64,000 nt of DNA from Silurus meridionalis (taxonomy: Eukaryota; Chordata; Actinopteri; Siluriformes; Siluridae), in NCBI RefSeq assembly GCF_014805685.1, contig NC_060899.1, forward strand, positions 13,492,954 through 13,556,953. Reading direction: 5' to 3'. Positions 11,548-25,172 of this stretch are shown in pieces. The notes beneath the pieces are model-generated. The model saw only the letters and a program-made list of their open reading frames with translations. It had not been told where the DNA came from and searched no databases. The translations under genes were made by a program, and so were the position numbers. Numbering within the stretch: the first letter of the stretch is position 1; every line of letters begins with the position of its first letter.

Positions 11548-12995
11548 TGTTTAATTAAGGTGTCATTGTGAGACATTTTTATAAAACTAATCAAGGAATA
11601 GCAAAAACATCTACTTATTCAAAATATTACCTTAGTTCTCCTTTACACTCGACCATAAATCATTTTCTGATTCAGGTCTAATTGACCTCGTTGATTTGAA
11701 TCAGCCTGGTCAACATACTCTATGAAAGTCACATTTTTCATTTTTTAGATGATGAGGATTCTCACTTTCAAATTAATTTGCTCCAAAGGTGTGGTAAATA
11801 TCAGCAATTGAACAAATCCTGTTCTTTACTGTTTAGGTTTATTTAAAGCATGCATTAAAAATGAACATTAATTTTGTTTTTGGTCTGATGCCTGCTGGAG
11901 AATATAGAGTAGAGTGTGCATGTCCCTGCTGCATCGCATCGACACCATCCATCACCACACAGCAGTGCTCCTTATGCAAAGCAGGAGCTGGCCTCCCGGT
12001 GGCCTCTTTGCGTGACTAAAAGGAGGGAACACTTTATGGAATGCTTATTTGGATTAGTATCAGATGTATATATACACGTGCTGTTTTATTGCACTGATTT
12101 TAAACGTTTGTATTGTTTGAAATTGTATTTCTCAATTCAAAAGCGCTGCATTGAACATGTGTGTATAATATACATTTTGTACACATCTGGGCAAAATGCC
12201 AGAGCGACATCTCTACCTTCACAGCAAGCAACTGACCAACAGCCCTGAAGGTTTTATATGAGATACATTTTCATTTACATTTACATTTACATACCTCACT
12301 TAGGTGTTTTCAGATAGAATAGGAATAATAGGGCCACGGCATTCCTAAATCAATAATCATTCCTGAATCGATCATTTAATCCAGGATATAATAAATTCCA
12401 ACAAAATCACCAGCAGAGAGAAAAGTATCCAAGGACAATATGTAATTAGATCTTAGAAAAGACTTAAAACAGATGGAAGCCACATTAAATCCTTCAAATT
12501 CTTGTGCATGTTGACTGACCATTCATAAGTTATAGGCACATTAAAGAACATTACATGATCTCGGGCTAAACATCAGAGAAGAGTCTATGATGGCCTCTTA
12601 CCCAATAAAACAGTCCTATTTTTAGACATTCACATCTACAAAGCACAAACTCTCTAGATCTCCACAGTGCACACGGCTCCAGCAGGCCTGCATTATGCAG
12701 CTTATTTCCACATGCTGCAATACATGTGGTGGAAAACCAAATTAAGGCACCCTGCAAGCCTTACACTATTCTTTAAAATATATTAATGGCCCTGAGAGCA
12801 ATCAATGTACAATGTTCTCTTAAAATATTGTTTTTTGATTACTATGATCTATGAATTCATTGCACATAATAACTCATGTTATTCTAAAAGCAGCAGCGAA
12901 GAGATTTTTCACTTAGCATGCACGGTAATGTACTAACAATATCTGCATATTAGGGGGGAAAAAAGTGTTTTACATAAAGGCACACAAGCACATGA

Positions 12996-12999
<4 letters not shown>

Positions 13000-13038
<39 letters not shown>
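13000..13038. repeat. (GT)n microsatellite
   Basis: Perfect GT run of about 38 bp followed by a GC-rich GGCGCGCATCTGCGCAG segment. Confidence 0.95.
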
Positions 13039-13040
<2 letters not shown>

Positions 13041-15463
13041 CGCGCATCTGCGCAGTGTGTGCGCGTATTTCATATGCACGAACACACAGTGATGCACAAT
13101 AAACCCCAACTCCAATAAGCAGCTACAGTAGTGCATCAGTAGCAATTTTACACATTGAATAATCAGTTCACATCTGCTATATATTTACTGATGTGAAGCA
13201 ATTACTTACATACACCTATTCATTTTTTGAAAAGTAATTGGTGAACAGTTTCTCTCAAGACACTTTGTATTCCTCGTTCCTTTCATAGAAACATCATGTA
13301 CGTCGATTTTTACATTTTTCCGCAGCTAATGACGTGAGCTACGTGACTTTTTATTGCTGTGTTATTGTAGAAGAAGCAATACCGTCACATACCGAGCTCA
13401 CGACTACAGAGTTTGGAAGACCGCCTTGCGAAATATTTGTACATTTCAGCCCCCAAAGATATTTCAGTAGCACATAAAGGCTTAAACTTATCGGACTTAT
13501 TGGCGCAAGAATGAAATTACAGAGCACTCTCATGATAAGGTCTCACTGGAATTTTTTTTGTTGAATAATTGGAGCAACAACTTCATCGTGGCCCGCACCA
13601 CAGGACCGATAAGACACCACTAATACATCACATTCCAGATTTAGTTAGTAATCCCACAATCTAGTTAAGGATCTGGAAATTAGATCTAATCAATTCATTC
13701 TACAGTCAATTAGCATAACAGATGGTCCACCAGGCATTAAAATTCACATTTTGTCCTCAGATATCTTATGGCCGACTACACTTTTGAAAATTGGAGTATA
13801 AAATGGAATGAATTATAATGAAATATCATTCCAAGTACCAATTAGAAGAAGTGGAAATCAACCCATTGCCTGAGATATTCCTGTTTAAATTGCTATTAAG
13901 GTTCATCTAGTATGTCTCTTTATACCTGTGATATGAACTGTACAGGAAAAAGATTTACAGCATGTCGGGATTATGTAATCCGCAGCAATCTGGCGTAACA
14001 AGGATTGTGCATGAACGTTCGAATGATAATAAACAAGGTGCATGTAGGCCAATCTATTCAATTTGTTTCCATTAACCCTCCCGTCTTCCCCATTTAGTTT
14101 TTTCCTGTCTTCATCTTCTCTCTTGCTCTCACGCTACCATTTACCAAACAGCTTTCAGTGCTTGTTGCTCAGAGGGACTGTTAAGTATCAATTCCCAGTG
14201 TCACCTTTATGGCTTTTATTTATTTGTCTGCTTGCTGGTGTGGAACGAGGCACAAGCATCACTCAGGTAGGTGGGTTATCACTCAAGTGCTAGTGCTCAT
14301 CAATCTCGAAAATTTGACTTCCTGCATCACGTACAACTGTTACTGTCATATTAAAACGTCCCATTATAAAGATCAATGAGTTTTTAAAGGTGCTTCAGTT
14401 AAAGGTGATTGCCGGTGATGAACTACAAGACGCACTGATGATTGTTGCTCGGTTGTCCCTAATATAGCCCGTGATTTCAACATTGAGGGCTACAATAACA
14501 TTAACTTTATCACTTTAATTGCACCAATCATTCTTGGCATAATGAACATAAAAGAAAATATTTTACATGAACTACATTGTAAACACTGCAGCACCAAATC
14601 CAGCTGTGCAAGAGAGGGTTAATAAAATGACTGACCCCATGAATAGAAAGAAAATCGCTCTTATAGTTTGCGTTCGAAATACACTGAAGAAGCTTATGGC
14701 AGTATGAGGACAAAAGCATTGCTTTCCCAGCACATGAGTGACCCTCTTAATATCCTATGGTAAGGAGTTCCGGAAGCACAGTGCCGAGTGTGCTGATATG
14801 ACGGATGGCTTATTGTCACGGTGTTTGCGTTACAACCTGCTGAGCTCAAGCAGGAAGTGAGAAATCCAAGCATTCATATCCTAATAAGAGTCGCACGTGA
14901 AGCATGCATTCTCATTAAAAAAAAAATTGCTAAGCAGTACACTCTTGTCACTTGAGTGGTACTCACAAGCATACAACCTTGCTATCATTATGTATCTTTT
15001 AGTGCCTTTACACTATATACACATTTCTAAGTAAGAGATAGAAAACACACTAGTTATCAAAAAGAAAAACATACCCAAATGAAAAAAATGCATTTTTTAT
15101 TGTAAATTCGATAAAACCCTCCTTATATCCATCCTGATTGATATTCATGTTGTGACCACAATAACCAATGTTTTTGGAGACATCAGTGTTAAATAACATG
15201 ACTGAAGAACAAAGCTCCAGCTTTATGATGACTCCCATTTCTTAGTGTATTTGATGCTATCAGTATGCTCTTGAGGTATCCCACTGGTCTCTTTTCTCAT
15301 CTCTCCCTGCACGGTACAGTAATATTCCCTAAGCTGCTGTCTCTGCTGATACCATGCCTGAGATGGAGTAAGAGGAGGGTGCAGGCATCTAGAATTGCCC
15401 AGCGTTAACCAATCATCTGCGACAAGCTCACACTACATTAACGGCGGTGACCTTTTCGCCTGT

Positions 15464-15483
15464 GCTGACAGTCATCTGTCAGC
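15464..15483. promoter_or_regulatory. Palindromic pair of Meis/Prep sites
   Basis: GCTGACAG and CTGTCAGC form a perfect 8-bp inverted repeat around TCAT. Each arm contains TGACAG, the Meis/Prep/TGIF core. A TGACCT nuclear-receptor half-site lies at 15448 and AGGTCA at 15541 and 15580. Meis sites commonly accompany PBX-HOX sites in Hox enhancers. Confidence 0.35.
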
Positions 15484-15916
15484 GACACCTCTCTCTCGGT
15501 CTTCTCTGCTGCCCCAAGAGGAGAAATAATTAGAACGACGAGGTCAACACAGGGCTACGTTGTTTGCCTCAATCCTTGGAGGTCAGGTGCCAAAACAAGG
15601 TAGTGAAATTAGCAGGATGTGATTTCCTCAGATGCTCATCATAGAGGAATGTTATCAGCCACATATTGACCAGTCACCATCAAATTCATGACTGTCGAGG
15701 CATTTTCTGACTCTACCGCTCATTATGAAATTTGATTGTTGTCCTCGGTGAAATGATGATAATAGAATGATAGAAATGTTCGACAAGGAAACATCTCACT
15801 TTTCAGCCATCAAAGAAAAACAGACAAGTATATGCACACCTGTTTTTTTTTTTCCCATCCTCCAGCCATCATCCACCCCCACCCATCCACACATAGCATG
15901 CACAGACACACTCCCA

Positions 15917-15952
15917 CACACACACACACACACACCGGCACACACACACACA
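15917..15952. repeat. (CA)n microsatellite, interrupted
   Basis: CA dinucleotides with one CCGG interruption. Confidence 0.93.
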
Positions 15953-18015
15953 TAGCCTGCTGAAAGCCATTACAGAAATACAATTTCTAATGCCTTCACA
16001 CAGGTCTGCAATCGACTGCAAACAAATTTATATTCAGCTCGTAAACAGAGAGCTGCAGAGATTTATTTATTGAGCGGAGTGGAGAGAAACAAGCTAGCGT
16101 GTGAACCTTGGGTAACCCCAGAGCTGACATAAAGATGGATAAGTATACCATGCAAATGTACGGAGGGAAGGGATATATTGCACTCAGTCATTCAGCTGCC
16201 TGTAGAATTCCATTAACTCCTCCAGCTGCGACCATATCTCTGGGCTTGTACAAGAACTGCTATATACTGATGATTATTTTCAATAGTTTTTTAATCACTG
16301 TCTGGCAATAGTGCATTTTGGGGTTCTTTTGGACCTATAAGTGGAGGTTTCTTCTTGCAGCAGTTAATACAAAGGGTGTATAAACTATAAATTATACTAA
16401 TCTATAAATGAAAACAAATAGCATTATATAAATATCATACTTTGTAAGGTTTTGGTGTAAAATTGTATATTATTCATTTTATTTACAGTTAACAAAAGAT
16501 ATCTTTGCTGGTGATTAGTGAAGCAGGTACAAACCAGATATGTATTTTTTTTTTGCATATTGCTGAGTCTATGCATTTTTTTTTGCAATAGACTTAAAAT
16601 TACCATGTGAGTCCATGTATGTGTGCACATTTCACCTCCCAGCTTTATTTTTTTTAATTTACTGAAGAGCTGCATACATTATTAAGCTGGTAGCCAGTGC
16701 CTGAGACTAGTGGGCTATTCCAAAGTAAGTCAAAGCAGAGTTTATTCAAATAGGAGTACGGCTTCCCATTTCAGTGTTAATATATGGACATTCCATATAA
16801 GATATTTCAGATCATTTTTGCAGTTTTCTGATTTTTTCACACCAATTCCAGTTACAAAATGTGACAAGTCTGCTGAAAGTTTTGCAATATTGCATCATTC
16901 GCGATATTCAATATAAGTGGATATGTAATTAGAGTTGCAAAAACATTTATTTCATACACTACACATTTGCAAATTATAGGAATATGCATAAATTAGGAGA
17001 TAATGTAATCGTACACTTACGCGGATAACTAATGGAGTTACGTTCATGCATTCTAATAATACAAACAAAAAAAAAAAATGAGGACCTTGACCTTGCATTA
17101 TTATGTTTGTTGTCTAGTATGGAATTTGATTTATTTGTTATTGCCTTAATGTAGACATATTTCTAACATTCTTATAACATGCTTAGGCTGTATTTTATTA
17201 CATATTTTCGACAACAGTCAAACAGTAGACTAAAACAAATTTGGACTGATAACATTATCTTAACATCAATATATGTAAATATTGCATTATGAAATTGTTT
17301 TTCTCTGTGTTCAAATCCACTGAGGGATCGTTCTCTATCTGTGAGCTTGTAAAACTTCATAAATATGAGGCGAAGTAGCTTTATATTCTGTAAAAACAGA
17401 GTTATATTATACGAGCACACTAGAGCAATGATTTCTTCACTTCTTTCTCATCTTTTATTCAATGCAAATGTCTTCAGGTACAGTGTTCAGCTCGAGAATT
17501 TTGTGAAAATCTATATAAGGCACAAAATGCCTTCTTTCTCATCTGTCAGCTCTTCTTTTTTTGCTTTTTCAAATTGAATAAAAAAAGGATCTCTTCCTTC
17601 TAGTTGAGGCAGCTGCTAATTATCATTTGACCGGTATATGACCTCTAAGCAGCAGCTGCTTATAGCACACAGCATCACACACCATAACCAAGTGTGTACC
17701 AAGAAGGACAGAAAGAATCAAGAATAATATTGAGCAATTATGAGCAATTGTGACCTTTTAACTGTCATTTTGTTCTTTTATTTGACATAAAAACCTGCGA
17801 TAAACCTACAATATATTACTGAGTAGATGTTATATAAAGTTGGAGAAGCAGTTACGGACAGGTTTGTCTTTCATGTGTTTGACTTATGTTGAAGTATTTT
17901 AATCCTGGACCTAAATTTATTTGACATCTCAAAGCAAGGAGGCTGAAGAACAAAAGACAAAATGACAAAAGAGAGGACACATATATGTCACTTTGCTTAA
18001 AAATGTGGATACTGA

Positions 18016-18017
<2 letters not shown>

Positions 18018-18048
<31 letters not shown>

Positions 18049-18070
18049 GCACACACACACACACACACAC
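18018..18070. repeat. (CA)n microsatellite
   Basis: CA run of about 53 bp with a central GCGC interruption. Confidence 0.95.
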
Positions 18071-18486
18071 CGTCTAAAATGCCCTACATTTGTTTACTTA
18101 CTTTTGCATTGGTCCTTAACCTTCCACAAAGTCAATGTTTATGTTACCAACATGTTGATGAGATCAATGAATCTGTCTCACATCTGTCCAAATAAGGAAG
18201 ATCTTTTAGACTTCTCCAGGAAACGCTATATTTCTTGCAGTAGACAACACGTGCGCACACTTGGTTCATACAATGTACTGCTTTGCAGCGTTAACTTTGG
18301 GTGGTCTGTTACACATCACCAAACTTTTGACTCCAATTTGGAAAAAAAATCACTTTCCAAATTCCAAAATCAGACCAGATCAGCTCCTGAATGCTCTCCA
18401 GGTTCTCAAAACTTTCTTGCGTTGGCTAAATATTCCGATGAAGGAGATGTCCAGCTATTGGCCACGAGTTAGAGGGCACGTCATCC

Positions 18487-18496
18487 CCATCAATCA
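18487..18496 (-). promoter_or_regulatory. PBX-HOX1 autoregulatory-type site upstream of the hoxc1a remnant
   Basis: On the minus strand the bases read TGATTGATGG, an exact match to the bipartite consensus TGATNNATKK bound by HOX1-PBX dimers in the hoxb1-type autoregulatory element. It lies about 230 bp before the first ATG of the pseudogene exon, a typical proximal-enhancer distance. A GT microsatellite (about 18530-18556) lies between it and the exon. Confidence 0.45.
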
Positions 18497-18723
18497 CAGA
18501 TCGAATGGTTCTGCAAGACGTCCGCTCGTGTGCGTGTGTGTGTGTGTGTGTGTGTGCTCGGTGCACGCGGAGCGTGTTGCCAAAGTAGATTGGGTTACTA
18601 TCGGATGTAGGCTCGGCGGTCGAAGGAAGCATGTGCTCGGGGAACTCTGTTTTGACTTCTTACTAGGAGTTTACATGTCATAGAGACCACAGTTCACCAA
18701 CTTGCACACAGCGCGTCAGGATT

Positions 18724-19057
18724 ATGACCCAAGCAAACTTCAAAACAGACATGAAGGACATATCCGGGCCGAACCGAGCACTTGGGTATGTGTTCGCACT
18801 TAAAACCCAGATCCACCCCAGTGGTGTGAACAGGGCCAGATCCGGAGCACACATCTCTCCACACTTTTAATAAGACGTGTTGCGAGCTCGGCCCATTCTC
18901 GTGTCTAACATCAACTCTATGTGATGACCCAAGACATCATCTCGCTTTTCTGGATAGCAGTAACACCATGCATGATGGGTCTATCAACTTAGACGAGGCC
19001 ACGCTGATCGAAAAGCCATTGGAGTGGATGAAAGTGAAGCGCAACCAAGCGGACAAG
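18724..19057 (+). pseudogene. hoxc1a: hoxc1a pseudogene exon 1 remnant with hexapeptide
   Basis: The end of this exon reads EATLIEKPLEWMKVKRNQADK and stops at GACAAG|GTAAGT, a perfect splice donor. WMKVKRN is the group-1 hexapeptide and its basic tail. Upstream in the same frame a TGA occurs at 18827-18829. An ATG at 18724 opens a different frame (MTQANFKTDM...) that ends at a TAA near 18868, so no single frame links a start codon early in the exon to the hexapeptide. The donor leaves phase 0, whereas Hox1 genes I know splice here in phase 1, which also points to an indel. The exact original start codon cannot be identified. Confidence 0.8.
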
Positions 19058-20719
19058 GTAAGTTAGAAAGTTTTTCAGGAGCGCACAGAAGTGTTAGAAT
19101 AATCAAAAAAAACCGACACAACACTGATTTAACTAAATTCAACTAAATCTGCTAGAATAGAAATGTATATAGTTTATAATGTAATAAAAAACTATGTGTG
19201 AGACCAATTTAAATACTGTTGGGTCTGTAATTCAATTTTTTAAAAACTTTTAGGCATGCATATATTAAAAAAAATTAAAAAATGAAATAAAATTAATAGT
19301 CATTTTGGAAATATTTATTGTATCATACCAATAATATAGACATCAACTTTTCCCCACATGGAACTGACTTTACCATGTGAAGAACAAGAGGAAGTGGTGA
19401 GTGCTGCATTACCAAAGGCCAAACTCAAGATCTAAACACAAATTCTGAGTCATCAATTTCCAGATTAGACTTCCTATCAACAAATCTGAGTGATGAAAAC
19501 CTTTATGGGAAGGTTTAAAACCTTGGGTCTGGTTTCCCTCGAACACATTTCATAGTATATCCATGTAAACTGCTAAGAGCCTATTAAAGGGAGTCCAGCT
19601 CCCCCTAGCTCCTTGTCTATTAAAGACCAAACACAGGAGTTTTCCTAATCCCAGCACTTGATGCAAAAAAACACTCTTAGCTATCAATTTTCTGTTCTAA
19701 AAACACAACTTTGTCGAAGATCCCTTTCCAAAATGCACGCAATCCTATCACGACTGGAGAAATATTAAACACAGCCACCTGTACTGTGGTTTGAGTTAAC
19801 TTTGGGGTTTTTGTTCTTTCTCTTTGTAAAATTTTCCATGCAGTGACTCGTGATCTGTCAAATATATTTTACATTTATCGGTCATTTTTGAAGCACGTGG
19901 TGCCCATATCCCAGGATGAAGAATGGTCTCCATGGGCACACAAATGATGCTAACTAGCTCACAGACATATCTATCAGACTAAAGGTCTTGTGCAGCTGTG
20001 TTGCCCCTGAGATTGTGGTCAGGTGAAATGGATAAGGAAACTTGGAAGGGATAGTAGGCAAGGCTAAAAGCCTGTGATTAGCTTGGTGTGCAGGAGCATC
20101 TGGTGCTCTTCATTTTGATGTACCTTCAGTAAAACCACAAGAAACGGCTTGAGAATTCCAGGTATGTTTTGGCTGGGATGTGGAGTACTGCATTCTTTAG
20201 AAGGACCGAGAGGGAGAAGGAGGGAGGGGAAAATGTGCTTTATGTCTAGTTGTACGATTGCAACACTGTCAACACTTACTTACTAGGGTGAAATATTTCA
20301 GTATTTAATGCAGTAAAGCTCTTAGAAGAAAAATCTAATACAAATATTTTGTAGCCTATTTTATTTCTATTTTTTTTTTTTTTAAATTAAAACACAACAT
20401 ATTCGATCCAAATGAACCTTTCTATAGCATGTTTTAGTTTGCAGGTTTTTTTACAGACTGCCTGCATGCTAGGTCAAAAAATGCTCAATGTTTGTTTGTT
20501 TATTTTGAGACTCACAGTATCTCATTAGCATACTAGGTGGTAGGGAGAAGTTCCCACTTGCTATTGTGCTAATGTGTGCACTATTCTGAAGCAGAAAATA
20601 GAGAACAAACTAATATAAACTTATATATAGTCATATAGCAATGTTTTCATGGTCTGATCATCCAGTTTTGATCAGGTTGTACACACTGTAGACACAGATT
20701 CCTGTTCTTGGCTGACAGG

Positions 20720-21130
20720 ATTAAGGATTAAGGATTAAGGTTGCATTGTTATTGCACATCCAGCTCAAGGTGCAGGCATGAGGCTTGTTGTGAGATGCTT
20801 TTCTGCTTACTGTGGTTGTAAAAAGTGGTTAGTTGAGCATTCTTGTTCGCCTGAAAAAGTCTGATCTCTTTCATCATTTAGGTGTTCTGATCCACTGGAT
20901 TTCCACTCACGTTTTACACCATTCTGTGTAAACTCTAAAGACTGTGTGTCTTTCTGTAATACTGAAACCAACCCATTATGCCACAGTGAAAATCACTGAG
21001 ATAACAATTTCTGCCATTCTGATGTTTGATGTGAATGGACTTTCTTGAACTGCATGTGGATGATTTTATGCATTATCCTGTTGCCACATGATTGGCTGAT
21101 TAGGTAACCAAATAATGAAAGGTTATACAG
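20720..21130 (+). mobile_element. Degraded dispersed transposon-like repeat
   Basis: The segment from about 20880 to 21110 (for example CACTGGATTTCCACTCACG, then TGCCACATGATTGGCTGATTAG) resembles a non-autonomous DNA element dispersed in many teleost genomes. That element usually ends with CACCTAATAAAGTGGCC-type termini. The copy is diverged and its ends are unclear. Family assignment is from memory and tentative. Confidence 0.4.
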
Positions 21131-21600
21131 TGTCACTCAGATGAAGATGGGTTCTCTTTTGAGTCTGGTTCCTCTTAAGTTCTTTTCTTCATATTGTCTT
21201 AGGGAGTATTTTTTTTGCATCTGTCACCTCTGGCGTTTGCTCATTGGATGTAATTGGGATAAATATATGAATTTAAAATGTGTATTCTTAATTGATTTCT
21301 GTAAAGTTGCATTGTGAGAGTGTCTGACTGGATAGCCAACTCAATTAACGATAGTCATCCAGATGATGATGACTTCTCTTTTGAGACTGGTTCTCCTCAA
21401 AGTTTGGTTCCTCTCAAGATTTCTTTCTTATATCATCTCAGGGAGATTGCCACTGTCATCTCTTTTTTTTGCACATTAGGTATAATCTTACAGGGATAAG
21501 TGTGAATTTAAAATGTATATTCTTAATTTATTTCTGTGAAGCTCCTTTGTAACAGAGTCCATTGTTAAAAATACTATACAAATTTTTTTTAATGAATATT
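21131..21600 (+). repeat. Two adjacent copies of a dispersed fish retroposon-like repeat
   Basis: Two diverged copies lie head to tail, at about 21131-21310 and 21355-21590. Both carry TTCTCTTTTGAG, a GGTTCCTCT block, AGGGAG, CACTGTCA- or CTGTCACC-like text, GAATTTAAAATGT, TTCTTAATT and TTTCTGT. The second ends in TCCATTGTTAAAAATACTATACAAAT, a tail seen at the 3' end of common teleost interspersed repeats. Class (SINE or LINE tail) is not resolved. Confidence 0.55.
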
Positions 21601-22241
21601 CAGCGGATGAGCAGTGTGCCTTGTGTTCCTTTTAGAGTGACTGTGTATTTATACTGATTATTTGTTCAGATCAACAAAAAGCCTTCTTCAGCTCAGTGTA
21701 ACCAAATCTTTTAGCTTTTTGCATGTCCAGATGACTAAGGCAATCTGGATCGATCTCTGCAGTTTTTTCCTCTCTGGTCACTCGGCATCACCATCCTGCC
21801 ACTCTAAATAACCCCCCACCAAATCAATCCTAGTTTGATTCCTTTATGCCGTTCATTTCAGTAGCGAATATGTGATTATTTTACATTTGTAAAAGTATTG
21901 TATCATCATAGTCAACAATTTGTTGACTTTTAATTAACTTTTCGACTATTATTATTGTTTATGGACAAGCTTTTTAGAAATGTCATTATTGTTATTTTAA
22001 AGCATGCAAACTTTTAGAAGACCCCATTTAAAAACAAAAAAAGGGACTATCAGAGTGTTGCTGACAGTCAAGGGTGACCTTAAACCCACTTTTACTCATA
22101 CATTATTTATTTACACAGTTTGATTTTAGTTGTTTTAGCTGAAATGACAAAGAACCATAAACTGTGCCAAGAGCTGTCATAGACAAACCCATATTTCATT
22201 ACAGTGCTATTTCAGAATAGGCCAAGTATGTGTTTGTGAGT

Positions 22242-22246
<5 letters not shown>

Positions 22247-22331
<85 letters not shown>

Positions 22332-22342
22332 GTGTGTGTGTA
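22247..22342. repeat. (GA)n(GT)n compound microsatellite
   Basis: About 28 bp of GA followed by about 66 bp of GT with one GC interruption. Confidence 0.97.
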
Positions 22343-23045
22343 TGGGAGTATATGTGTTTCTCTGTACTTGTAAAGGTTGCCTGAAGGTGTTATGAGGTAA
22401 AACATTATTTCATTTCTCTATTGGCTGCCAGTTAAGTGATATCTTGATCATTTATTCTAATAATTGAACAAACAAGTCAGATGACCTCAGAACGGCTTGC
22501 AGATTCTTGTCTTATTTGCTTAAAACAAGAAGAAAGGCACTGTCATTCACCTCCTCTGTGAGACATGATTATTATACAGGAATTATGTGCACAGAGCCAA
22601 AATCTTTGTCAGACTTCGTTTCCTATTAATAAGCTTCATACTTATATAACACACATTTGACACAAGCAAGATTTTAATTGGATTCATTTATGCTTTGGAC
22701 ATTTTAGCACCATTTTAGATGTCTCTTTAAAGCATGCGCAAAATGGGATTTGATTAAACTGAAACCTGCAACAACAAAATACACCAGACTGGAATTAGTG
22801 CATGCAAGTTGAACTTGAATTTTCAGATTGTGATGTAGTTATTAACAGAATTAGAATTAACAAGCAGAATTGAGATTATTATGATGAATTATGGTTATGG
22901 GTAATGTTTCAGCTACATATCTACCATACAAAAGCGTATATTAATGTTTATTTGTTTGGCTGACAGATCTGTGTTGTAAAAAGGTTAGAATTTGGGTTAG
23001 CATTGTGTTCCATTAAAAAGTTAAAATGTTCTGAGATTATATAAA

Positions 23046-23158
<113 letters not shown>

Positions 23159-24924
23159 GTTGCCATTCAGATGTCTTAAACCCATTCCAGACATTGGAAA
23201 GAATGTAAAACATTGGAAAAAATATATATATTATTATATATTATATAATTATATAATTATATAATAATATTTTATATGTTTGTAACCATGCCATGGGTTA
23301 CATTGACAGTATCCTATATTTAAAAATCCAAATCCTACCACATATAGCTACTATCCTGCAGCAACTTGGATGCTAGCCAACAAACCCTAAATTATAATGC
23401 AGAGTAATTTTATGAACTAGCTGTCAAAACACTCGATGTTTACAACTTTTATCAAAAATATGAACTCCCCATTGGCCTCCAAGTTGAATACAGAAAAGGA
23501 AAATATTTTCAAAGTATAGCCATGAGGCTGTGTGTTAACTAGACTTGTTAGTTGACCAATTGTGAGTTTGTTTAAACTGATACACAGCTGGAAATAGATG
23601 AGATATTCAGTCTTCCGAGAAGGATTTAACTGTAGATACGTCGGCCAAGCCGCAGGTTAAACTGAGGTTTCCTGATTCAAAAAAAAAAAAAAAGCCAGAT
23701 TTATAGTATATAATTAGATATGGATGTTTTACATTATGTAAACATAAATGACTATGTTATAACTACAAAATGTAGTGAAGATTTCTTAGCAAAATGATAT
23801 TGCATTACGTTTCACAGGACCGCAGTTGGACATTGCATATCCGTTCAGATGCTTGTTAAAATGAGTGAGTTTCTTTAGTGAACTTTATGAGCTTGATGAA
23901 CAGATGGACAGTTGGATAATCATCGAAAGCTAATCCAATGTCATGGAGAGGTTTGTTTCAGGTTTTTTTACTTTGTGTTGGGCTACTGTCTTAACTGTCT
24001 GCTTCCAGATTGACACACCAAAATACTCATTTTTTATTTAACTTTTTTTGTAAAGGGTCACAAATTATTAAAAGGTTAAACCAGGATAGACTCCAAAACC
24101 AGGCTGAAAGCACAAGCTACAATAAAGCAATGTGCACTGAATGCTCGTGAATGCATGACTCTGATCTATTTTCTTGAATTCTAAATTCTTAAAACTTAAC
24201 ATTCACCAAAAATGCTTTTGACAATATTGTAGCTTGAAGGTACATCAGACACATGCATGTGGACATCAGCTCCGTCTTGCCACTTGCCCATACTCATCCT
24301 TGTCTAGAGCAAAGATGAAGTATTCTCAATATTCTTTCCAGGTCATGCTAATCCTAAAATCTCCCTCAGCATAAAGATAAAAACATATGCATTTTTTTTA
24401 TTAACAATCTGTACAATTAATTAAATAAATGTATGAGAAATTAAAAGAATATATCACATGTTCAGTAACAGATATAAATGCAGTATTGCACGTTTAAAAC
24501 AATGGCCATTTTAACTTGAATCTAGAACTTCTAAATTAAACACTGCTGCAAAAATGAGGAATTAATCTCTAGCAAGTGGCTAGTACAGTACCGCGTGGCG
24601 AAATGACTCACAATGAAAAATAGTCACTTTCAAAAGGTATCTCTAGTATGTCGGCTGAGGATGTAAATGTTGCAAAAGATGTAATTTTTTTAGCTGTAGC
24701 TGGCAACCCATTTCAGAAGAATAATGCATGTTTTTTATAGCATTATTTTTGAGGATGAAAACTTCAATCAAATTATATCTGAATGATTTGATTAATAAAT
24801 AATTCAAAACATTATAATAAAAATAATAAATGCTGTGTTTTTTCTGGGTGAAATAATTGAATGAAAGTCACAGAGGGTTTATTTAATAAGTTCTTATTTA
24901 ATTTTGTTACAGAGACGAGTATAA

Positions 24925-24929
<5 letters not shown>

Positions 24930-24968
<39 letters not shown>

Positions 24969-24993
24969 CTATATCTATATCTATATCTATCTA

Positions 24994-25056
<63 letters not shown>

Positions 25057-25075
25057 ATATATATATATATATATG
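24930..25075. repeat. (GT)n(ATCT)n(AT)n compound microsatellite
   Basis: GT run, then ATCTAT and CTAT tetranucleotides for about 88 bp, then AT dinucleotides. Confidence 0.97.
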
Positions 25076-25172
25076 TACATGTATACAGTATATCATAGGG
25101 TGAATATAGTTGCCACCATAAGGCAGGTTGATGACCTGATCTTCAGTCAGTTAGTGCTTTAATTCCTGTGCC

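Larger units (their letters stand above)
11011..18480. other. Intergenic region between hoxc3a and the hoxc1a pseudogene
   Basis: No credible gene is visible. The region holds a GT repeat near 13000-13037, CA repeats at 15917-15952 and 18018-18070, and C-rich tracts near 11224-11240 and 11355-11366. Candidate transcription-factor sites occur at 11538 (PBX-HOX) and 15464 (Meis palindrome). Stretches at about 13560-13760 and 15290-15680 are complex in composition and repeat-free, and would be first choices in a search for conserved non-coding elements. Confidence 0.55.

Noticed and set aside
18261..18683. 140-residue frame upstream of the hoxc1a remnant
   Set aside because: It includes a translated GT repeat and nothing like a Hox1 N-terminus. 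The WMKVKRN motif lies in a different place and frame.
24861..25162. Open frames of Val-Cys, Ile-Tyr and Ser-Ile runs
   Set aside because: Translated GT, CTAT and AT repeats, not proteins. The same applies to Thr-His, Asn and Ile runs at other CA and AAT repeats in the window.
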